Source: a virus. From it: 27,399 nucleotides of DNA. Shown in pieces: positions 7,186 through 14,220 of this stretch (position 1 is its first letter; the number at the start of each line of letters is the position of its first letter). Made by a program: the position numbers and the translations under genes. The notes below the pieces were generated by a model. The model had not been told where the DNA came from. It worked only from the letters and a program-made list of their open reading frames with translations, and searched no databases. The stretch covers positions 1 to 27,399 of the IMG/VR virus record IMGVR_UViG_3300031455_000005, one strand, 5' to 3'.

Positions 7186-7787
7186 CAGGCCTGGCCCCCC
7201 TTGCGGGCGTACAGGCTCGGCGGCTGCGGCGCGTCGGCCACCAGCACGAAGCGCTTGAGCCCGTTGCTGGTGCCCTGCGCGTTGATGCGGCGCGCGCTTT
7301 CCTGCACCGCGCCGGCATCGGCCCAGCGGCGCAGGTAGCGCCGGATGGACGCGCGCGTGCGTTCGAAGTCGTCGCCGGCGTCGCACAGCGTGCTGGCCGC
7401 GCTGTCGGCGTCGAGCATGCGGCGCATGCGCAGCAGGGCCCACAGCCGGGCGCTGAGCGACTGCGGATCCAGCGCATGGCGCTTGCCGTGCGGCGCCTTC
7501 GGGCCGCTCTTGCGCACCTTGCCGGCAGCGGCCTCGCGCACCGCGGCTGCGCCTTCCGCGTTCAGCGTGTAGCCATCCACGCGCGCGCCGTCGACGATGC
7601 GCGTGCGATGGCGCAGGAAGCCCAGCGCGCACAGCCGCGTGGTGGCATGCACCCGCTGTTCGGCAGTGATGGCCCCGGCCAGCCAGTCATCGAGCTGCCG
7701 AACGCTGAACACGTCGCCCTGCACCAGCTGCTGCGTGGCCAGCGCCTGCAACACGGCCGCGGTGACCCAGCGGGTCGGCTCGCTCAT
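7185..7787 (-). CDS. two-winged-helix hypothetical protein
   Basis: 200 residues starting MSEPTRWVTAAVLQALATQQ, with GGAG 8 nt upstream. The first half (residues 8-75) reads as a winged helix with 'GDVFSVRQLDDWLAG' and a strand-wing 'ARVDGYTLNAEG'. The second half (about 105-170) has another helical bundle and wing (SLSARLWALLRMRRML, ASIRRYLRRWADAGAV). The linker is Lys/Pro-rich. It is probably DNA-binding by fold-like pattern. No name is recognised. Confidence 0.62.
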   Translation of the reverse strand: MSEPTRWVTAAVLQALATQQLVQGDVFSVRQLDDWLAGAITAEQRVHATTRLCALGFLRHRTRIVDGARVDGYTLNAEGAAAVREAAAGKVRKSGPKAPHGKRHALDPQSLSARLWALLRMRRMLDADSAASTLCDAGDDFERTRASIRRYLRRWADAGAVQESARRINAQGTSNGLKRFVLVADAPQPPSLYARKGGQA

Positions 7788-7882
7788 GGCAGCAGCTCCG
7801 CGCCGATGCCGCAGCCGGCCAGCAGGATCACCGCCAGCGCCGCCCAGAACACCACGCACGCAGAAAACAGCAGTGCCCTCAT
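7784..7882 (-). CDS. 32-residue hydrophobic peptide
   Basis: A short frame starting MRALLFSACVVFWAALAV, with GGAGG 8 nt upstream. It overlaps the MuB stop (ATGA) and the next gene's ATG (ATGA). It is almost entirely hydrophobic, so it is a likely membrane-spanning or exported peptide. The segment ILLAGC matches a lipobox (LAGC), which would leave only nine residues after cleavage at the Cys. It is too short for family assignment. The coupling at both ends and the strong ribosome site are the main evidence that it is real. Confidence 0.6.
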   Translation of the reverse strand: MRALLFSACVVFWAALAVILLAGCGIGAELLP

Positions 7883-8619
7883 GCCAGCGCCTCCGGGCGG
7901 CGGCCCAGCGGGCGGGCCTTGAACTCGACCACCAGCGCCTTGCCCTTCACCTTGGCGGCGTCGACCGTCTTCCAGCCGTTGGCGCCGGCCCACTGCTCGA
8001 TGTTGGCGATGGCGTTGAGCACCAGGCGCATGCGGCCGTGCGATTCGGCGTGGATCTGCGCCACCAGGTCGGCGGCGATCTGCACCTCGGCCAGCCGCTC
8101 GCACGACGCCTTCACGTCCTCGACGCTCAGCGGCAGCAGCTCGACCACGCGGTTGACGCGGCTGGCGATGTGCCCGTAGCGCGCCAGCGTGTCGCCGAAG
8201 CGCTCCATGCCCACCAGGAAGCAGGTGCTGCCGCACATGTCGGTGATGTCGCGGATCACCTCCAGCAGGCCCGGCGTGCTGCGGATCAGGAAGTCCGCCT
8301 CGTCGAACACCATCGGCGCCATCTCGACCGCCAGGCGGCCGATGATGCGGGCCTGCACCTCGCTGTTGCGCCCGCGCGTGTCCAGGCCCATCTTGTTGGC
8401 CAGCTCGTCGAGCAGCGCGCGCTTGGTCCACGTCTCCTTGCAGCGCACGAACACCGCGCCGTTGTCGACGGCCCAGCGCTCGACCAGCTCGCTCTTGCCG
8501 ACGCCGAAGGGGCCGCGCACGATGACCAGGCCGGCCTCGCGCGCGCCGCGCTTCTCGACGGCGAGCTGCGCTTCGTGCAGGCGCCGGTAGTTCGATGTGA
8601 TGACGAAACCTCGCTTCAT
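7879..8619 (-). CDS. B: MuB-type AAA+ target-DNA ATPase
   Basis: 246 residues. Walker A is GPFGVGKS (36-43) and Walker B is MVFDEAD (103-109), with a likely sensor region near STCFLVGME (131-139). The arrangement is that of the MuB/TniB AAA+ family. MuB polymerises on target DNA with ATP and stimulates the MuA transposase, and also guides target choice. The protein is shorter than Mu MuB (312 residues) and lacks its extra N-terminal HTH domain, as in BcepMu-like phages. GAGGAG lies upstream of the ATG. The gene follows MuA after a 54-nt gap. Confidence 0.93.
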   Translation of the reverse strand: MKRGFVITSNYRRLHEAQLAVEKRGAREAGLVIVRGPFGVGKSELVERWAVDNGAVFVRCKETWTKRALLDELANKMGLDTRGRNSEVQARIIGRLAVEMAPMVFDEADFLIRSTPGLLEVIRDITDMCGSTCFLVGMERFGDTLARYGHIASRVNRVVELLPLSVEDVKASCERLAEVQIAADLVAQIHAESHGRMRLVLNAIANIEQWAGANGWKTVDAAKVKGKALVVEFKARPLGRRPEALA

Positions 8620-8673
8620 GGGGACTCCTCGGGGTAGGACGTTGGTGGTGCGGGCCGTGCGGGCTGGGTGGGC

Positions 8674-10815
8674 CTACACGGCGGTCTTAAAAGCGTCGTC
8701 GTCATCCGGCCAGGCCAGGCCACGGCCGGTGAAGTACTCGCGCAGGCGGTCGTAGTCGTGGCCCTCGGCCCAGGCACGGATCCACGCGCCGTCCTCGTCG
8801 GTCCAGGCCTGGCGGTGCTGCATCAGCCATTCGTAGCGGTCGGACGCGCTGTCGAAGAAGGCCGGGCGCGCGTCGGCGGCCACCGGCAGCAGCTTGGCGT
8901 CGGGCGCGGCCGGCAGGTCCAGCACCACGGGCGCCTGCGGCACGTCGAGCACCGGCTTCAGCTCGCGCAGCGCGGTGTCGATCTGCGCCTCGCGCCGCTT
9001 GACGATGCCCTCGACGCGCGTGCGCCGGGCGCGCTCGATCGCGGCTTCGGGGAAGTAGCCCATCTTGTTCGCCGTGGCCGATGCCTCGCAGACGAAGCGG
9101 CCGTCCAGCGTCCAGATCCACACGCGTGATGAATCGAACAAGTCGTAGTGCAACCTGATCGGGGAACCGTCCACCTCACGGTGCATCAGCTCTTCGCTGA
9201 AGTAGCTGCCGCTCATGAACTCCAGCCAGCCGCGCTTCGCGGTGCGCACGACGGCGGGCATGAACAGGTGGCGCAGCGTGGGCGCGTCGGGGATGTGCTG
9301 GTCTTCCGGTACCAGCATCGCCGCCCAGGCCTCGGCCGGCGTCATGTGCTTGCCGGCATGCGGGCCGCTGGCGTGCTTGGGCAGGCTGCTGTGACGGTGC
9401 TGCGTGTTGTAGGCATGCACCGCCTTGCCCACCGCCTGCATGAACTGCTGCCAGCTCGGCGCCTTGGCGCTCAGGCGCACCACCTCGCCGGTCTTCTCTG
9501 CCTGCCGCAGCGCGGTCTGTTCGCGGGCGAACTCCAGCCGCGCGTTGCGCACATGCCCACTGTCGGCATCGCTGCCCTGGTAGCTGCCGAACTGCCGCGC
9601 GCAGCGGATCATGTGGGTCTTCCAGCTGCGCTCGATCAGGCCGTGGCCTTGCGGATGGCCGGGGATGCCGGTGCGGTGCTCGGTGCCCAGACGCGCGAAC
9701 AGGCCGGCAATGGGGCAGTCCAGCGCCTTGGCGGTTTCGCCGGCGCCGTTGTCGCTGTAGACCAGCGCCATCTGGCCGTGCGTGCCCACCGCGCGGCGGA
9801 TGGCGTCGCCCACGGCGATGGTGTTTTCGGACAGCGACGCCGACCAGCCGGTGATCAGCCGAGTGGCCGCGTCCAGCACCACGGTGACCTCGGGCGCGAA
9901 GGGCTGCCCGTGGATCGGGTGGCGGGCCTTGGCCTTGAAGGTGTGGCCGTCGACCACAGCCACGTCCAGCGGCTTCAGCGTCGACGTGTCGCGCTTCTTG
10001 AAGGGCAGCTGCGCCGCGCGCTCGGCGCCGGTGTGCCGCGCCTTGAGCAGCGCGATGTTGGCCCGGTGGTCCAGCTTGCCCAGCGCCCGGCGCGCCTGGT
10101 CGTACAGGCGGCGCCAGTCGTCGAAGGGGCGTCCCAGCGCCAGGTTCACGGCCTGCGCGACCTCGGTCAGGTTCCGGGCCGCGCCCGTGGCCGAGTGGTA
10201 GCGCGCCAGCACGGCCGACACGTCTTCGGGCAGCTGCGACAGCGTGCCCGCCGGGGTCGGCGCGGGGATCAACGCCTGCCAGCCGCCGCTGCGGTGCGCA
10301 GACGCCCAGCGGAACAGCGTACGCACGCCGATGCGCACGCCCTTGCCGTCGCCGTCGCGCCGGGGCTTCTGGTTCGCCGTGGCGGCGACGCGCAGCAGTT
10401 CGCCGGGCACCGCGGCAGCCAGCAGCTGCGCGCTGAGCAGTTCGGCCGCGCGCGTCATGCCGCCGGCGGCGGCCATCATCGACTCGATGCGCTTGACCAG
10501 CTGCACGCGCGCATCGGCGCAGGCCGCATCGGCGCGGCTGGGCGGGCGGCGCTCGGCAACGGGTGCAGGCACCGGCGGCGCGGCAGGCTGCTCGGTGGGC
10601 AGCGCGTCGGGGGCGCGGCGCAGCTGCTCGATGAGTAGCGCGCGGCGCGTGGCGGGCGGAAGGTGGGCAGGGTCGTATTCCCGCCCACCACCACGGCCAC
10701 CGCGTGGCCGCGAGGGCACGCCCAGCTGCTGGAGTTTCCGGCGCACACCGAATTCGCTGCTCGGCATGCCGTCGAGACCAGTCAATTCGTTCGCGCTGAA
10801 CCAGCGGGATGTCAC
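8674..10815 (-). CDS. A: MuA-type DDE transposase
   Basis: 713 residues with the MuA layout. An N-terminal winged helix (about residues 4-60, 'FSANELTGLDGMPSSEFGVRR') is followed by helical end-binding domains (100-240), and an rve/DDE catalytic core. The visible acidic triad is D289 (in VAVVDG), D355 (in VYSDNGAG) and E395 (in HGLIERSW). After that come a beta-barrel-like C-domain (about 530-610) and a C-terminal tail that, as in Mu, probably contacts MuB. It cuts and joins phage ends during replicative transposition. The start is a GTG overlapping the upstream stop as GTGA, with GAGG 7 nt upstream. Family confidence is high; exact residue numbers are my count. Confidence 0.95.
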   Translation of the reverse strand: MTSRWFSANELTGLDGMPSSEFGVRRKLQQLGVPSRPRGGRGGGREYDPAHLPPATRRALLIEQLRRAPDALPTEQPAAPPVPAPVAERRPPSRADAACADARVQLVKRIESMMAAAGGMTRAAELLSAQLLAAAVPGELLRVAATANQKPRRDGDGKGVRIGVRTLFRWASAHRSGGWQALIPAPTPAGTLSQLPEDVSAVLARYHSATGAARNLTEVAQAVNLALGRPFDDWRRLYDQARRALGKLDHRANIALLKARHTGAERAAQLPFKKRDTSTLKPLDVAVVDGHTFKAKARHPIHGQPFAPEVTVVLDAATRLITGWSASLSENTIAVGDAIRRAVGTHGQMALVYSDNGAGETAKALDCPIAGLFARLGTEHRTGIPGHPQGHGLIERSWKTHMIRCARQFGSYQGSDADSGHVRNARLEFAREQTALRQAEKTGEVVRLSAKAPSWQQFMQAVGKAVHAYNTQHRHSSLPKHASGPHAGKHMTPAEAWAAMLVPEDQHIPDAPTLRHLFMPAVVRTAKRGWLEFMSGSYFSEELMHREVDGSPIRLHYDLFDSSRVWIWTLDGRFVCEASATANKMGYFPEAAIERARRTRVEGIVKRREAQIDTALRELKPVLDVPQAPVVLDLPAAPDAKLLPVAADARPAFFDSASDRYEWLMQHRQAWTDEDGAWIRAWAEGHDYDRLREYFTGRGLAWPDDDDAFKTAV

Positions 10816-11363
10816 GCGACTACCTCAGTTGCGCCGTAGCGCGACGGGGGCACTCCTCCCATGGCGATCAGCACGCCGCGCGATGTGCCCGCACGACACG
10901 AAGTCCTGCCTCTCAGGACGCGATAGACCGTGCTCTGTTCGAAGCCCTGTTCATGGCACCAGGCAAGGATTGATTTGTCCTGCGCTTCCAGCTGGGCCAG
11001 GAATCTCGCCTTCCAGTTGCAGCCATCCGACGCTTCAGGATCAGGCGCTGGCGCTGGCGTAGCCACCGCTTTTTCGGCGTGCGCTGCGCTTCCACCGCCG
11101 GAGCGATGATCGCCAAGAAGGTAGATCAGGTCGAGCTTTGCAACGAAGAGGCGGAGCAGCACAGTGGCGCTCGGCTCTGAGACGCCGCGCTCGTATCGCC
11201 CGTACATTGCAACAGTCACACCGACGAGTGCAGCGGCATCGGCCTGGCTCAGCCCTGCGGCCTCTCGCTCCTCGCGTAGTCGAGCGCCGCAGTTTTTGCT
11301 GTGCCACGAGTCCATGATCGAAGCGCGACCGTCCGCGCGGAGGCGATAACGCGGCTTCTTCAC
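10812..11363 (-). CDS. XRE-HTH plus gp16-like fused regulator
   Basis: 183 residues starting at GTG (KKPRYRLRADG), with GGGAGG 5 nt upstream and GTGA coupling to the upstream gene. Residues 25-85 form an XRE helix-turn-helix: 'LREEREAAGLSQADAAALVGVTVAMYGRYERG'. This is followed by 'AKLDLIYLLG', which also resembles the repressor's 'AKVDVLYVLTG'. After a Pro/Ala linker, residues 122-175 match the whole neighbouring 78-residue protein (FLA.L...D...W, S.VY.V..GR, R.G..R.V..AMG.VP). The likely role is a Ner/Cro-like early regulator that competes with or modulates the repressor. The fusion is unusual. An ATG at 11315 is a weaker alternative start. Confidence 0.8.
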   Translation of the reverse strand: MKKPRYRLRADGRASIMDSWHSKNCGARLREEREAAGLSQADAAALVGVTVAMYGRYERGVSEPSATVLLRLFVAKLDLIYLLGDHRSGGGSAAHAEKAVATPAPAPDPEASDGCNWKARFLAQLEAQDKSILAWCHEQGFEQSTVYRVLRGRTSCRAGTSRGVLIAMGGVPPSRYGATEVVA

Positions 11364-11596
11364 GCAGCCTCCCGCGCGGAGGTCGCGGCCTGTGCGTGCA
11401 TGACCGGCACAGGTACGCCCATTGCCTTCATGACTTGGCGAGCAGCGCCACGCGCGCCTACCGATCGACCTGCTGCGACCTGATAAACGACGCTCATCGG
11501 CAGCTTTTTCTGGCGCGCCCACTGCGCCAAGGTCATATCGCGGCGAGAGAGGTCCGCCAAAAACGTGGCGACGCTCGGTTGGGGGGAGTGCTTCAT
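11360..11596 (-). CDS. BcepMu gp16-like regulator
   Basis: 78 residues starting MKHSPQPSVATFLADLSRRD. The core 'LAQWARQKKLPMSVVYQVAAGRSVGARG' is the pattern of a small family of phage regulators typified by BcepMu gp16: a helix, a helix-turn-helix with SVVYQV as recognition helix, then a conserved 'GRS.G.RG.A..VMKAMGV'. It is the first gene of the early operon, opposite the repressor, so it probably controls the divergent region. The ribosome site is poor (AAGGG at distance). Its domain recurs in the C-terminal half of the next gene. Confidence 0.78.
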   Translation of the reverse strand: MKHSPQPSVATFLADLSRRDMTLAQWARQKKLPMSVVYQVAAGRSVGARGAARQVMKAMGVPVPVMHAQAATSAREAA

Positions 11597-11709
11597 GCGG
11601 CGCGGCCCTTAAGATCAACTGCCAAATCTTGTCGAAGTTCTTCGATTGTTGTTTCAGTCGGCGATTGTGTCAAGCGATCGTTGGCACGTGCACCCACGAA
11701 AGGTCAGAC
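11597..11709. promoter_or_regulatory. divergent early/repressor control region
   Basis: This 113-bp gap separates the leftward early operon from the rightward repressor and must hold both promoters. Visible repeats are TCGAA-GTTC-TTCGA at 11632-11645 (inverted), AAGAT/ATCTT at 11611-11630 (inverted), and three direct copies of CGATTGT/CGATCGT at 11643, 11662 and 11675. These are candidate operators for the repressor and the two opposing regulators. Promoter hexamers here are too weak to place with confidence. Confidence 0.6.
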
Positions 11710-12186
11710 ATGGATGAAGAGGACACCGCGGCCCGCCGCGCACTTGCGGATCGGCTCAAGCGGGAATGCAGTCGCCTGGACCTCCAGCCCGAAGACCTAG
11801 CCGACAAGTCAGGGGTGCATAGGTCCACCGCGTTCAACTACCTAGCTGGCGCTCGGGTGCCGGACGCTCTGGTACTTGCTCGCATGCAGTTGCAGGCGAA
11901 GGTGGACGTGCTCTATGTGCTTACGGGTGAGCGCGATCTGCCAGCCCAGCTGAGTGCTGCAGAGAAGGAACTGCTGCAGCGGTACGACTCCCTTCCCGCG
12001 AAGCTCCGGACCTTCGTCGACCAGGCCCTGCTGCTGAGTCATCTGGCGTACAGCGATCGAAAGCGCTATCACGAAGAAGACGAGGCTGTGGCGCAGGTGT
12101 CGATCAAGGGAAAGGCCAACAAGGTCGGCAACGTCGCCGGCCGCGACGTGACGATCAACGCGCCGCCTAAGAAGAAGGGGCGTTGA
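11710..12186 (+). CDS. phage repressor (XRE family)
   Basis: 158 residues starting MDEEDTAARRALADRLKREC, with AAAGG 6 nt upstream. Residues 8-65 contain an XRE helix-turn-helix (LDLQPEDLADKSGVHRSTAFNYLAG). After 'AKVDVLYVLTGERD' a helical C-terminal part follows (LSAAEKELLQRYDSL...RTFVDQALLLSHLAY). It ends with 'VGNVAGRDVTIN' and a basic tail (PPKKKGR). Position opposite the early operon and orientation make it the likely lysogenic repressor. No RecA-cleavage peptidase domain is present, so induction must work differently from lambda-type repressors. An upstream in-frame ATG at 11629 is possible but has no better site. Confidence 0.8.
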   Translation: MDEEDTAARRALADRLKRECSRLDLQPEDLADKSGVHRSTAFNYLAGARVPDALVLARMQLQAKVDVLYVLTGERDLPAQLSAAEKELLQRYDSLPAKLRTFVDQALLLSHLAYSDRKRYHEEDEAVAQVSIKGKANKVGNVAGRDVTINAPPKKKGR

Positions 12187-12187
12187 G

Positions 12188-12856
12188 ATGGCCAGCAAGA
12201 AGGACGGACCCGGTCCGCAGGAGGTTGTTGATCCGCACGCAGAGTCGGAAAGCGCGCTTGCAGCTGTCGCGTTTCAGAAGAGCTCGTCGGCGAGCATGCC
12301 TATGGCCGTCGCAGTGGCGCAGCGTTCCCCCGGCTATCGTTTTGCGTACATCGAGGGGCGCGCCGTGCACTTCAGCGTCTTCGGCCCGACCGTCGCCGAA
12401 GCAATGAACGCCGTGTCATTGCTCAAGCTGACCGTGGGTTGGAAGGGGGTGCTCTGCTACTCTCGTGGCCGCCCGGTTGATGCCCATCGCTTGCTTGAGG
12501 TCCTGGATTGCTATGTAGCGGCAACGCGGTGCGTGGACAGGCGAGCCCATTGCCACGCGGTGATCGATGATCCGATGATTCCGAGGGCACCCGCTTACTA
12601 CGGCGGAATTACGATCGCCATGAGCCGGGCCAACCCGCCGCTCATCAAGGAGGTGGTCATCGCCCGCTACGCGTTTCCGTGCGTTCGGCTGCAGTCGCGC
12701 TTTCGGTTCCAGCCAGACCATCCGGCCACGCTGCGAAATCAGATTCAGGCGGCCGCCGCCGCGCAGGACTACGACGTTTGCCCCTTCTTTGATGCGGATG
12801 CATTCGAGGTGGTAGGTGAACGACGTGAGCAACACGAGGTCTTCGACCGGTACTGA
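12188..12856 (+). CDS. hypothetical accessory phage protein
   Basis: 222 residues starting MASKKDGPGPQEVVDPHAES. The ATG is one base after the repressor's TGA, so it is probably co-transcribed. The N-terminal 45 residues are Ala/Ser-rich and likely disordered. Residues 50-220 look like an alpha/beta fold with strands (YRFAYIEGRAVHFSVFG, KGVLCYSRG, EVVIARYAFPCVRL). It has four cysteines in scattered positions. Base use is visibly less GC-rich than that of the early operon, which suggests separate acquisition. I do not recognise a family. Expression from the lysogen together with the repressor is inferred from position. Confidence 0.65.
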   Translation: MASKKDGPGPQEVVDPHAESESALAAVAFQKSSSASMPMAVAVAQRSPGYRFAYIEGRAVHFSVFGPTVAEAMNAVSLLKLTVGWKGVLCYSRGRPVDAHRLLEVLDCYVAATRCVDRRAHCHAVIDDPMIPRAPAYYGGITIAMSRANPPLIKEVVIARYAFPCVRLQSRFRFQPDHPATLRNQIQAAAAAQDYDVCPFFDADAFEVVGERREQHEVFDRY

Positions 12857-12877
12857 GCGCGCCGACCGATCGATCGA

Positions 12878-12900
12878 GGGTGTCGATTCAACCGACACCC
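12878..12900. terminator. perfect 8-bp inverted repeat (hairpin) between genes
   Basis: GGGTGTCG and CGACACCC flank a 7-nt loop ATTCAAC, giving a perfect stem. It lies between two co-oriented genes. There is no following T-run (TTAACAAC follows), so it may be a weak terminator, an operator or an RNA-processing element. An alternative GTG start for the next gene falls inside it. Confidence 0.5.
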
Positions 12901-12927
12901 TTAACAACAAGCCGAAGCGCTGACGCA

Positions 12928-13734
12928 ATGGACCTCAGTCAATACCCGCCGTGCCCGTACTGCGGCGAACCGCTGCCGCGAAACCCGCAGGGCAGGATCA
13001 AGTGCCCGCACTGCGGGGGCGTCGTGCGCGTGAAGTACACGCCGGACAACCCGGAGCGGCGCGTGATGACAAAGGCCCAGGCAGACGTGGCCGACAAGCA
13101 ATGGGCCGCACACCAGCAGCAGGCGTTCGCTGACACGTTGGCCGCGCACGGCGTCTCGTCCGACCAATGGGCGAAGAGGGAGCGGTCGATGCTTCGGTTC
13201 GGACAGAGCGTCCCGGTCGATGCAGTCCACGACGCGTGGACAAGCGGCGACGTGAAACAGATGCTCAAGGTGCTGAGCCACGACACCAATCCGGTGGAGC
13301 GGCACTTCCTGCTGCTGTCGCTGGTGCGGGCGCTGTACAAGGATCGCGATGATCCCCGTGTTCGCTCGAAGCTCCTGAAGATCGGTGACCTCCATCTCGC
13401 GGAACTGGCCGAGCTGCTGCCGGCGCTGTACCGCGACGACGCGATGAACGCCGATGCACATGACGCGCTGATGGCCAAGTACTCCACCCCATCAGATCCC
13501 CCGCGAGCCGTCAGCGACGAATCGGCCACCTCTCGCAGCTATTCGGTGCCGACGTTTCTTCTCTTGGTCCGCGCCTACTGCGAAGACGAGAAATACGACA
13601 AGGCTCGCGCGGTCTGGCGGCGCGCCCACGAAATCGGCTACATCGACGATGCCGATCTGGCCAAGGAGCTGGAAGGCGTCGAGAAGCGCAAGCGGCGCAA
13701 CGACAAGAAGAAGGCCGCAGACACAGGCGCGTGA
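12928..13734 (+). CDS. zinc-ribbon accessory protein
   Basis: 268 residues. The N-terminus holds a zinc ribbon: C9, C12, C26 and C29 in 'CPYCGEPL...KCPHCGG'. The rest is mostly helical, with segments resembling repeat-like helical hairpins (VRALYKDRDDPRVRSKLLKIG, PTFLLLVRAYCEDEKYDKARAVWRRAHEIG), reminiscent of TPR-type solenoids. The C-terminus is a Lys/Arg run (KRKRRNDKKKAA). It may be a protein- or nucleic-acid-binding scaffold, but no catalytic residues are visible. The ATG at 12928 is chosen because the Cys-rich domain starts right after it. The ribosome site is weak. The family is not recognised. Confidence 0.65.
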   Translation: MDLSQYPPCPYCGEPLPRNPQGRIKCPHCGGVVRVKYTPDNPERRVMTKAQADVADKQWAAHQQQAFADTLAAHGVSSDQWAKRERSMLRFGQSVPVDAVHDAWTSGDVKQMLKVLSHDTNPVERHFLLLSLVRALYKDRDDPRVRSKLLKIGDLHLAELAELLPALYRDDAMNADAHDALMAKYSTPSDPPRAVSDESATSRSYSVPTFLLLVRAYCEDEKYDKARAVWRRAHEIGYIDDADLAKELEGVEKRKRRNDKKKAADTGA

Positions 13735-13810
13735 GGAGGTGCGCCCCCTCAATCGCGCGTCGGGTTCATCGCTACGCGGCGCGCGCAGCCGCCATCCCAG
13801 AATGGGGTGC

Positions 13811-14110
13811 ATGCCGACGATCAAGAACGTCCACAGCCGAGTCCGGCACCTGGCTGGCCGCGACATCAACATCCACTACGGCGGCGCCGCTGCAGCCCCG
13901 CCCGACGATGCCAGCCTGGTGATGATCTGCCCGCAGTGCGGACAGCGCACCTGGCGGCACAGCCGGCACTGCGTGCACTGCATGCTCGACCTGTGGCTGT
14001 GGCATGCCGGCAGCGCCGTCATGGCGGGCCTGAAGGCGGCGGCCACTCTGGGCCACGTGGTGGGCCACCTGCTGCTGGACAGAAGGCCGCGTGGACGGGG
14101 CCGCCTGTAA
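13811..14110 (+). CDS. small zinc-ribbon protein with shared 'AGRD' motif
   Basis: 99 residues starting MPTIKNVHSRVRHLAGRDIN. The first 25 residues contain VRHLAGRDINIH, close to VGNVAGRDVTIN at the repressor's C-terminus. Residues 40-57 form a zinc ribbon (C40, C43, C54, C57: CPQCGQ...RHCVHC). Residues 60-90 are hydrophobic/amphipathic (LDLWLWHAGSAVMAGLKAAATLG) and may contact a membrane or another protein. An in-frame ATG three codons earlier is an alternative start. Function unknown. The shared motif suggests a link to repressor-type proteins. Confidence 0.62.
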   Translation: MPTIKNVHSRVRHLAGRDINIHYGGAAAAPPDDASLVMICPQCGQRTWRHSRHCVHCMLDLWLWHAGSAVMAGLKAAATLGHVVGHLLLDRRPRGRGRL

Positions 14111-14122
14111 ACCGCGCCAGCA

Positions 14123-14151
14123 TTGACCGCGCGGCGGCGGTCGACTAGGCT
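14123..14151 (+). promoter_or_regulatory. predicted sigma70-like late promoter
   Basis: TTGACC (14123-14128) and TAGGCT (14146-14151) are spaced 17 bp apart in the gap before the SGNH gene. The -35 is good and the -10 weak, as expected for a promoter that needs an activator such as Mor. The same arrangement, with the same downstream distance to a palindrome, is present before the capsid operon near 23.98 kb. Confidence 0.5.
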
Positions 14152-14175
14152 TCTCACCCACCCGCGCACCCCGCG

Positions 14176-14193
14176 GGGCGGCGAGCGCCGCCC
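14176..14193. promoter_or_regulatory. GC-rich palindrome in 5' leader
   Basis: GGGCGGCGAGCGCCGCCC, able to form a 7-bp stem with a GAGC loop, lies 25 nt after the predicted -10. It is nearly the same as the one at 24,029-24,048. No T-run follows. It could be a terminator for the gene ending at 14110, but the match in position and sequence to the second copy favours a leader element or binding site. Confidence 0.45.
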
Positions 14194-14220
14194 TGATGGC
14201 GCCACACCCCGCCCGGCACG

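Noticed and set aside
9148-10638. 496-codon open frame on the plus strand across the transposase gene
   Set aside because: It lies antisense to the clear MuA reading frame. Its translation is Arg/Ala/Gly/His-rich with no domain, as expected from G/C third-position bias.
11710-12186. LexA/CI-type self-cleaving repressor
   Set aside because: No Ala-Gly cleavage site followed by Ser/Lys catalytic residues is present. The C-terminus is short and ends in the AGRD motif and a basic tail.
13749-13800. GCGGC..GCCGC hairpin before the small zinc-ribbon gene
   Set aside because: Only a 5-bp stem with a 7-nt loop in very GC-rich DNA, with no T-run. This is expected by chance.
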